Shown one piece after another: positions 57,275-64,000 of a stretch of DNA of 64,000 nucleotides. The translations under genes were made by a program, and so were the position numbers. Under the pieces are notes generated by a model. The model made no database searches and was not told where the DNA came from. It saw only the letters and a list, made by a program, of their open reading frames with translations. The stretch comes from an uncultured Thermanaerothrix sp. (GTDB lineage Bacteria; Chloroflexota; Anaerolineae; Anaerolineales; Anaerolineaceae): assembly GCF_938028735.1 (NCBI RefSeq), contig NZ_CALIMF010000012.1, forward strand, positions 124,001 to 188,000, in the 5' to 3' direction. Each line of letters begins with the position of its first letter. Within the stretch, counting starts at the first letter, position 1.

Positions 57275-57958
57275 ATGATTATTCAGATTTATGCCTTCAC
57301 CCGCCTGGCGGACGCATTGGCGGCCGTGGATTTAGGGGTCAATCACGTTGGGTTTGTGGCTGGGCGCTATGGCCTGGTGTATGGGGAATTGGACTTTTCT
57401 GAAGCCCGCAGCCTGGTTGAGGGGTTGCCTGTGCATGCCGTAAGTGTGGCCCTTACCATGGCGACCGAGGTGGATGAAATTGTGCGCATGGCCTATGCGG
57501 TTAAGCCACACATTGTCCATATCTCGACCGATCCACTGGATGTGGACGAAACAGCCATGCGGACATTGAGACAGCGTCTTCCTGAAACAATTCGCCTGAT
57601 GAAAGCCATTCCAGTGGCAGGGGAGGAGAGCCTGGAATTGGCCCTTCGCTTTGCACCTTATAGTGATTTTCTCCTTTTAGATACCAAGATAAGAGGATTC
57701 CCCGGTGTAGGAGCGACGGGACACACCCATGATTGGCAACTAAGTCGTCGAGTCGTTGAAGCAGTAAATGTACCCGTCATTCTGGCGGGCGGCTTAAGTG
57801 CGGAAAATGTAGCTCAGGCCATTCAGCAAGTTCGACCCTACGGTGTGGACTCAAACACTCACACGAATCGCCCTGGGTCGCCTGTTGAAAAGGATCTGCA
57901 ACGCATTGCGGCGTTTGTACAGGCTGTGCGCCGGGCCATCCAGGAGGAGAGAGGGTGA
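57275..57958 (+). CDS. TrpF (phosphoribosylanthranilate isomerase)-like TIM-barrel protein lacking the catalytic Cys
   Basis: IQIYAFTRLADALAAVDLGVNHVGFV aligned to KICGxTxxEDA; LLLDTK; GATGHTHDW; ILAGGLSAENVAQAI; GVDSNT. Confidence 0.82.
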   Translation: MIIQIYAFTRLADALAAVDLGVNHVGFVAGRYGLVYGELDFSEARSLVEGLPVHAVSVALTMATEVDEIVRMAYAVKPHIVHISTDPLDVDETAMRTLRQRLPETIRLMKAIPVAGEESLELALRFAPYSDFLLLDTKIRGFPGVGATGHTHDWQLSRRVVEAVNVPVILAGGLSAENVAQAIQQVRPYGVDSNTHTNRPGSPVEKDLQRIAAFVQAVRRAIQEERG

Positions 57959-58992
57959 AGCATCCGCGGGTTGCTTTGCTGGGTGATCTCAACATTGATA
58001 CCTTGTTGACGATTTCCCGTTTTCCGCAACCCGGTTGGGATGGCCTTGCTGAAACGGCATCGGTGCAGATTGGTGGCACAGTGGTCAACACAGCGGTGGT
58101 GCTTCGGCGGTTGGGGGTTGATTGTGCATTACTGGGGAGTATTGGGCGGGATTTATGGGGAGATTATTTGTGTCAAGCCTTACAGCCCTTAGAGATCGAT
58201 CTCCGGGGAGTGGTGAAGCAACCGAGCTGCATGACTGGCTTGACGTTTATCGCAGTGACGCCTGATGGAGAGCGAACCATGTTCTCCTATCGTGGAGCGA
58301 ATACCGCTTTTGCACCACATCACTTGAATACAGAGGTGCTACGTTCAGCCGATCTCGTGCACCTCTCAGGTTATGCTTTGCTTGCTCCTCCGCAACGAGA
58401 AACCGCGTTTGCCGCGTTATCACAGGCAGAAGCGGTTTCTCTCCCCATATGCCTGGATAGCGGGTTACAACCCGTGATGGACGCCCCGGACGTCTTTGAA
58501 AGCGTTTTGTCTCGCGTTTCAGTGGGCATCCTGGGCATGGCGGAAGTAGCCTATCTTAGCGGATATCGGCATCCCGAAGAGGCTTTGGATTGGCTTTTGG
58601 GTTTAGGAATGACTTGGGCAGCGTTAAAGATGGGGTCTGAGGGGTGCTGGCTGGCTGATCATGAGCATCGCATTTACTTGCCCGCTTTTCCAGTCAATGT
58701 TCGGGATACCACAGGAGCGGGCGATTCCTTTACGGCGGGAGTCATTTGCGGATATGTGCATGGGCTGGGGCTTGCTCCGACTGCTGTACTGGCCAATGCC
58801 CTCGGGGCCTTGGCTACCCGTGTTTACGGAGCTGGCCTGGCTTTACCTGGTCCTGAGGTTCTATTCCCATACTTACAGGAGATTGCTCCATTAACCGATT
58901 GGCTCCCCTATGAGGGGGCCATAACCACTCTGAAACGTTTCCTCGTTTCTCTAGAAGATATCCTTCCAACCTCACAAGAGGGATGGTCATGA
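57955..58992 (+). CDS. PfkB-family carbohydrate/nucleoside kinase (1)
   Basis: LLGDLNIDTLLTISRFPQPG, QIGGTVVNTAVVLRRLG, DTTGAGDSFTAGV. Confidence 0.9.
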   Translation: MKHPRVALLGDLNIDTLLTISRFPQPGWDGLAETASVQIGGTVVNTAVVLRRLGVDCALLGSIGRDLWGDYLCQALQPLEIDLRGVVKQPSCMTGLTFIAVTPDGERTMFSYRGANTAFAPHHLNTEVLRSADLVHLSGYALLAPPQRETAFAALSQAEAVSLPICLDSGLQPVMDAPDVFESVLSRVSVGILGMAEVAYLSGYRHPEEALDWLLGLGMTWAALKMGSEGCWLADHEHRIYLPAFPVNVRDTTGAGDSFTAGVICGYVHGLGLAPTAVLANALGALATRVYGAGLALPGPEVLFPYLQEIAPLTDWLPYEGAITTLKRFLVSLEDILPTSQEGWS

Positions 58993-59933
58993 CATTTCAA
59001 GTGGCGTCATTTGGTGATTTGGTAGTGGATATCGTCGCGGGTGTGCCAGCATTACCTGTTGAAGCAGCCCGAGATCAGTTGTTAGATTACGTTCGTATTG
59101 AACCGGGAGGAGCGGGCAACTTTCTCATCACCGGCCAGCGTTTGGGCATGCATATGCGAGCAGGCGGTGCCGTGGGAGAGGATGCGTTTGGCAGCATGGT
59201 GTTGCAAATTTTGCAGGAAGAAAGGGTGGATGTGTCTGCTGTTCACCGTTTGCCTGGAGGGACGACGACCACCGTAGTGGTTTTGGTGGACCGATTGGGG
59301 AACCATGTGTTTTTGGGGCGTAGCGGTGAGGGGCCTGAGGTACTGCTCGGCGCGTGGGTGAATGCTTTTCTCAAAGAGATCCGGGCATTACAAGTTTGGG
59401 GTTACACCTTTATGGAGAGACCCCTGGTGGAAAGCATGCTCCAACTGGTTGAGGTGGCTCACCAGCGCCAGATCCCGGTTTTTTTTGACCCGGGTCCCCA
59501 GTTACGGGCCTCTGCGGAGCGTTTAGAGCGTTTGCTGCGTTGTACGCGAGTGATTCTCCTGACCGAGGCCGAGATACCCCTGGTGACAGAGGGGCGCGTG
59601 GGTATAGAGGGTATTGAGGTGCTTTTGGAGCGTGGTCCTGGCGTGGTAGTGGTCAAGCAAGGAGTAAAAGGGTGTACGGTGTACACACGCACCGACATGG
59701 TTGTTGCGCCGGGATTTCCGGTATCTCTCCACGATACAACCGGCGCGGGTGATGCATTTGCCGCTGCCTTTATATACGGCTATCTGCAAGGATGGTCATT
59801 GCCCGATGTGGCCACTTTTGCCAATGCGACCGGGGCAGCCAAAGTGCAAAAGATCGGCTCGGGGCGGCAGGTGCCCACAGCGGATGAAATTCGCCAAGTG
59901 TTGCGCACTTTTCGAATAGATATTGATTTCTGA
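58983..59933 (+). CDS. PfkB-family kinase (2)
   Basis: FGDLVVDIVAGVP, IEPGGAGNFLITGQRLG, DTTGAGDAFAAAFIYGY. Confidence 0.9.
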   Translation: MVMTFQVASFGDLVVDIVAGVPALPVEAARDQLLDYVRIEPGGAGNFLITGQRLGMHMRAGGAVGEDAFGSMVLQILQEERVDVSAVHRLPGGTTTTVVVLVDRLGNHVFLGRSGEGPEVLLGAWVNAFLKEIRALQVWGYTFMERPLVESMLQLVEVAHQRQIPVFFDPGPQLRASAERLERLLRCTRVILLTEAEIPLVTEGRVGIEGIEVLLERGPGVVVVKQGVKGCTVYTRTDMVVAPGFPVSLHDTTGAGDAFAAAFIYGYLQGWSLPDVATFANATGAAKVQKIGSGRQVPTADEIRQVLRTFRIDIDF

Positions 59934-59953
59934 TACGGAGGCTTTAACGAAAT

Positions 59954-60367
59954 ATGCTCAAGAGAGTGCAGGTTGAAACAACCGTACGAGAAGGCTTGAT
60001 CAATATTACCGAGGCAGTAAGGGAAGTGGTGCGCAAAAGCGGAATAGAGGAAGGCGTCTGCGTGCTTTATGTCCCCCACACTACGGCTGCCATTACGCTT
60101 AATTCCTGTCTGGACCCCGCTACACTTCAGGATTTGGTTGAGGAACTTCATCGCCTGGTTCCGACACGGGTAGATTTTCATCATACTTACGATACCCCTG
60201 CGGATGCAGCAGGCCATATCAAATCCACCCTCGTGGGACATAGTGTGACACTCTTGATCACGCAAGGCGACGTGGCTTTAGGGGGGTCGCAGAGCATCCT
60301 CTTTTTTGAGTTTGATGGGCCGCGTCAGCGTGAAGTGTGGGTGCGGGTGATTCGGGATACCGATTAG
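59954..60367 (+). CDS. YjbQ/UPF0047 family protein
   Basis: YVPHTTAAITLN, GHIKSTLVGHSVTLLI, ILFFEFDGPRQREVWV. Confidence 0.88.
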   Translation: MLKRVQVETTVREGLINITEAVREVVRKSGIEEGVCVLYVPHTTAAITLNSCLDPATLQDLVEELHRLVPTRVDFHHTYDTPADAAGHIKSTLVGHSVTLLITQGDVALGGSQSILFFEFDGPRQREVWVRVIRDTD

Positions 60368-60379
60368 GGAGGCTTCCCC

Positions 60380-61348
60380 ATGGCTGAAAAGATCATTATT
60401 GATACTGATCCGGGGATTGACGATGCTATGGCTATCTTGTTGGCGCTTCGGTCACCGGAATTAGATGTGATAGGTCTGACCAGCGTTTTTGGCAACGCTA
60501 CCATCGAAGTGACCACCCAAAACGCTTTGCGGTTGGTTGAATTGGAAGGCCATTATGGTATTCCGGTGGCACGGGGGTGTGATCGCCCGCTGGTAGTCCC
60601 CCTTGGAGAGGTGGGCACTTACGTACATGGTGAGGATGGGTTAGGAAACACATTTCCCCCGCCTCCTAAAGGAAAACCCCTTTCCCTCCATGCGGCTCAA
60701 TTTATTCTTGAGGCATTAAGGCGTTTCCCCGGTGAGGTCACCCTGTTGGCACTCGGGCCGCTGACCAACCTGGCCCTGGCGGTGAGCTTGGATCGCGAAG
60801 CAGCTACCCTAGCACGGCGTGTGGTGATCATGGGAGGGGCTGCAGCGACGCGAGGCAATATCTCGCCTGTGGCCGAAGCCAATATTTACAATGATCCTCA
60901 CGCTGCGGCTATTGTCTTTGGGGCTGGTTGGCCTGTAACCATGGTGGGGTTAGACGTGACCACCCGTGTCGTCATGACACCGGAATACTGGGAGCGTTTG
61001 TATCAAGCAGGCAATCGGGTGACAGACTTTCTGCGCGCAATTACGCCTTTTTATCAGCGCTTTCATGATCAATTCTATGGGATGAAGGGGGCTACTCATA
61101 CCCATGATCCCACGGCAGTAGCCTATCTCCTGGCTCCTGAATGCTTTGAGGCGCCTGAGCTTTCGGTTTATGTCGAGACGCAAGGGCGGTGCATGGGACA
61201 AACGGTGGTGGATTGGTATGGTCAGTGGGAGGGTATGCCCCGAGTCAAAGTTTGTCTGGGGGTTGATGCTGAGGCAGTGCTTGACTTAATTTATGACCGG
61301 CTGACCAAACCGGCGGAGGATGTTGAAGATGAGACGCCTCTGGATTGA
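60380..61348 (+). CDS. Nucleoside hydrolase family protein (paralog 2)
   Basis: IIIDTDPGIDDAMAILLAL, HGEDGLGNTFPP, LALGPLTNLALAV, VIMGGAAATRGN. Confidence 0.94.
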   Translation: MAEKIIIDTDPGIDDAMAILLALRSPELDVIGLTSVFGNATIEVTTQNALRLVELEGHYGIPVARGCDRPLVVPLGEVGTYVHGEDGLGNTFPPPPKGKPLSLHAAQFILEALRRFPGEVTLLALGPLTNLALAVSLDREAATLARRVVIMGGAAATRGNISPVAEANIYNDPHAAAIVFGAGWPVTMVGLDVTTRVVMTPEYWERLYQAGNRVTDFLRAITPFYQRFHDQFYGMKGATHTHDPTAVAYLLAPECFEAPELSVYVETQGRCMGQTVVDWYGQWEGMPRVKVCLGVDAEAVLDLIYDRLTKPAEDVEDETPLD

Positions 61349-62261
61349 TACTGATACCGCTTCAGATGATGCCGTGGCTATACTGATGGCTTTGTGCTGG
61401 CCCGATATCCGTGTCGAAGGTATCAGCATTGTCGCAGGTAACGTGCCAGTGCCATTAGGAAGTCGCAATGCCCGTTACACCGTTGAATTGTGTGGCGCAG
61501 ATACACCGGTCTACGAGGGGGCTACGCGTCCTCTCATGCGAGAGCCTGTCTGGGCCTACTTCTTTCATGGTACAGACGGCATGGGTGAAATGAACTATCC
61601 AGAACCCAAGCGCAATCCTGCCTCGCTTCATGGCGTCCTAGCCATAATTGAAACTCTGCGGCAATTTCCAGGGGAGATAACGTTGGTGACACTTGGTCCC
61701 CTGACCAATCTGGCGCTGGCGCTGCGCCTGGCGCCCGACATAGTATCACTGGTTGCCCATTGCTATATCATGGGCGGAGCCGCTGCGACTCTGGGAAACA
61801 TCACCCCTGCTGCCGAGTATAACATCTGGGTAGACCCAGAAGCCGCTAAGATAGTTTTTCATTCTGGGCTGCCTATAACAATGGTGGGGTGGGAACTATG
61901 CCGCGGAGAGGCCAATCTGAATGATGAGGACATGGCAGAGATTCGGGATTTGAAAAATCCAAAGGCAGATTTTGTGTTGGACTGCAATCGTCAGGCATTG
62001 CGGGCCAATCGCGAGTGGTTGCATGAACTTGGTTTGCCCTTACCCGATCCTGTGGCGATGACGGTAGCCTTAGATCCAGATGTTGTCACCCGCGCCTCCT
62101 CGCATTATGTAACGGTAGAAGTTGCCAGTGACCTGACACGTGGGATGACTGTTGTGGATGAGCGAGGAGTGCTCAATCAATCTCCCAACCTGCGGGTCGT
62201 ATGGGCAATTGATGTGCCGCGTTGGAAGCGGGATTTGTTGGCTGTGCTGCGTAAACAATGA
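61320..62261 (+). CDS. Nucleoside hydrolase family protein (paralog 3)
   Basis: LWIDTDTASDDAVAILMAL, HGTDGMGEMNYPEP, VTLGPLTNLALAL, IMGGAAATLGN. Confidence 0.93.
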   Translation: MLKMRRLWIDTDTASDDAVAILMALCWPDIRVEGISIVAGNVPVPLGSRNARYTVELCGADTPVYEGATRPLMREPVWAYFFHGTDGMGEMNYPEPKRNPASLHGVLAIIETLRQFPGEITLVTLGPLTNLALALRLAPDIVSLVAHCYIMGGAAATLGNITPAAEYNIWVDPEAAKIVFHSGLPITMVGWELCRGEANLNDEDMAEIRDLKNPKADFVLDCNRQALRANREWLHELGLPLPDPVAMTVALDPDVVTRASSHYVTVEVASDLTRGMTVVDERGVLNQSPNLRVVWAIDVPRWKRDLLAVLRKQ

Positions 62262-63187
62262 CTCAGACATTTGACTATGATGTGTTCTGCCTAGGTGGCG
62301 CAGCCGTGGACTGGATATTGCGCGTTCCCCGCCTGCCGCAGCCGGATGAGAAGTTGGTGGCCACCTTTGCAGGTCGGGTTGCAGGGGGATTGGTGGCCAA
62401 CACCGCTTGCGCAGCTGCGCGATTGGGCTTGCGAGTAGCCTGGAGCGGGTATGTGGGTGATGATGAGGGGGGTGAGATTTTGCGACGCGGTTTCGAGGAT
62501 TTTGGCGTTGAATTAGTGGGTCTGGAACCCTCTTCGATGACTTTGAGCGATTTTACGGTCATTCTCCTAGAGCCCTCGGGCCGTCGAACCATTCTCGTAG
62601 TAAGCCCAGAGCGGCGTCTGCCCCCTTTAACGGACGCAGTGATAAATACCATGGCGAAGGCACGCCTTGTTTATACCGTTCCGTGGACCGCTGATTGGAT
62701 CAGAGAAGTGGCCCGTATCTGCAAGCGGATTGGGGTTCCATTGGTGCTTGACATGGAGGCGAGTAACTTTGGTAGCCCCCTGGAGGATGAAAACGACCTC
62801 CTCTCGGCAGTATGTCTACTTTTTTGCCCCCAAGAATCCATGGAAAATCTTTCCATAGGAGAGGAGACGGCTTGGAATTTCATTCGAGCTGGGGTAGAGC
62901 AAGTGGTGATCACTCAGGGGGCAGAGGGGGCTACTGTGCTGACGCGGGATGGGAAATTTTCATCGCCTGCGTTCAAGGTACCGGTTGTAGACACGACCGG
63001 CGCGGGAGATTGCTTTCATGCTGCCTATATAGCTGCTTGGTTGTGGGGCTGGTCGCCTTTCCAGGCTGTGCGATTTGCCAGTGCTGCAGCAGCCCTCTCG
63101 GTTCAGCATCTGGGGGCACGAGGAGGATTCCCTACTCGGGAGAGAGTATTGGAATTCCTCTCGGAGCAAGGAGCGGCTTTGTGGTAG
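62258..63187 (+). CDS. PfkB-family kinase (3)
   Basis: FCLGGAAVDWILRVPRLPQPDEK, GGLVANTACAAARLG, VVDTTGAGDCFHAAY. Confidence 0.92.
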   Translation: MTQTFDYDVFCLGGAAVDWILRVPRLPQPDEKLVATFAGRVAGGLVANTACAAARLGLRVAWSGYVGDDEGGEILRRGFEDFGVELVGLEPSSMTLSDFTVILLEPSGRRTILVVSPERRLPPLTDAVINTMAKARLVYTVPWTADWIREVARICKRIGVPLVLDMEASNFGSPLEDENDLLSAVCLLFCPQESMENLSIGEETAWNFIRAGVEQVVITQGAEGATVLTRDGKFSSPAFKVPVVDTTGAGDCFHAAYIAAWLWGWSPFQAVRFASAAAALSVQHLGARGGFPTRERVLEFLSEQGAALW

Positions 63188-64000
63188 ATTTTGTGGCTTT
63201 CAACCTTATTCTGGATGATATTGTCTTCCCGGATGGACGCACTGCCATGGGGGAATTGGGTGGAGGGGGGGCACAGACGGCATTTGGGATGCGGTTGTGG
63301 TCTGATTCGGTGGGGCTGGTAGCCAGCGTCGGACCTGATTTTCCCCCGGTTTGGTGGCAGTGGTTAGAGTCTTGGGGCATTGACTTGCAAGGTGTCAGGC
63401 GGGCTGAGCAGCCTTCCTTGCGGGCTTGGCAAGTGTTAGAGACCGATGGGCGTCGCACGCAGATCTGGCGCGTTTCGTCGGAGGCCCTGGCCACCCATCT
63501 GGGACGCCGTATGGAGTGGCTGCCCGCTACTTATCGCCAGGCACGGGGATTCCACTTGGGAGTTCACCCGCTGGAAGGAGGGGATGAGTTTGTGCAGAGT
63601 CTGCACGTGCTTGGAGGTGTTGTCAGCTTGGAGCCTTTCAAACCCGCTGAACACCTACCAACCCCCGAAGTGCTCAGGCATCTTGTCTCACAGGCAACAA
63701 TTTTTTCGCCGAATCTGGAAGAAGCTATCTCCCTGCTCGGGCCGGCGTCCCCGCCGATCCTTGTGCGTCAACTATTGGAAGCGGGGACTACGGTGGTAGC
63801 ATTGCGGTTGGGTGAGCACGGAGCTCTGCTTGCCCAGCGGGGACATAATGAATTGGTTCACATTCCTCCGGTCGAAGTAGAGGTGGTAGATCCTGTTGGA
63901 GCTGGCAATGCATTCTGTGGGGGTTTTTTAGTGGGTTGGGTGAAGACCGGGGATCTGGTTGAGGCTGGCCTACGGGGGGCGGTCTCTGCCTCGTTTTTAA
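63181..64000 (+). CDS. PfkB-like protein (4) with GAGN replacing GAGD, truncated by window end (not in ORF track)
   Basis: GTG-start frame open to window end: MVDFVAFNLILDDIVFPDGRTAMGELGGGGAQTAFGMRLW...VVDPVGAGNAFCGGFLVGWVKTGDLVEAGLRGAVSASFL. Confidence 0.8.
   Translation, partial: MVDFVAFNLILDDIVFPDGRTAMGELGGGGAQTAFGMRLWSDSVGLVASVGPDFPPVWWQWLESWGIDLQGVRRAEQPSLRAWQVLETDGRRTQIWRVSSEALATHLGRRMEWLPATYRQARGFHLGVHPLEGGDEFVQSLHVLGGVVSLEPFKPAEHLPTPEVLRHLVSQATIFSPNLEEAISLLGPASPPILVRQLLEAGTTVVALRLGEHGALLAQRGHNELVHIPPVEVEVVDPVGAGNAFCGGFLVGWVKTGDLVEAGLRGAVSASFL

Noticed and set aside
1-64000. CRISPR arrays, rRNA/tRNA genes, intact IS elements, prophage genes
   Set aside because: No spaced direct repeats, RNA cores, transposase/integrase or phage structural motifs seen.

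Overview
The window looks like chromosomal DNA from a Chloroflexi/Anaerolineae-type bacterium. This is inferred from the Thr/Pro-rich 'TPTP' extracellular linkers, the gene content and the class II RNR, not from any search. Main parts: (1) 1.9-10 kb, a minus-strand operon of membrane proteins with an orphan GlmL/MutL-like actin-fold protein and a zinc-ribbon protein carrying repeated LPEWL motifs; (2) 10.8-15.5 kb, a Ca2+/Mn2+-type P-type ATPase preceded by a sequence I read as a yybP-ykoY (Mn2+) riboswitch with a terminator, then a DAP-decarboxylase-like gene; (3) 15.5-18.9 kb, nrdR-nrdJ (B12-dependent RNR) with candidate NrdR boxes; (4) 19.1-36.7 kb, a long dcw cluster (mraZ-rsmH-ftsL-ftsI-murF-mraY-murD-ftsW-murG-cvpA-like-murC-sORF-murB-ddl-ftsQ-ftsA-ftsZ) that lacks murE and has four 10-bp-phased MraZ boxes at its promoter; (5) 36.8-49 kb, surface peptidases, miaB, an SDR with lost catalytic residues next to an AAC(3)-family protein, threonine synthase, a histidine kinase, a variant MBL-fold protein, asparaginase II and endonuclease III; (6) 48.9-64 kb, the most interesting locus. 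It has a consensus promoter followed by a BMP-type nucleoside ABC transporter, an ADP-ribosylglycohydrolase, an MTA/SAH-deaminase-like amidohydrolase, a TrpF-like protein lacking the catalytic Cys, YjbQ, three nucleoside hydrolases and four PfkB kinases (the last with GAGD changed to GAGN and truncated by the window end). This is a candidate uncharacterised (modified-)nucleoside/ribosyl salvage pathway. No tRNA, rRNA, CRISPR array or intact transposon was found.
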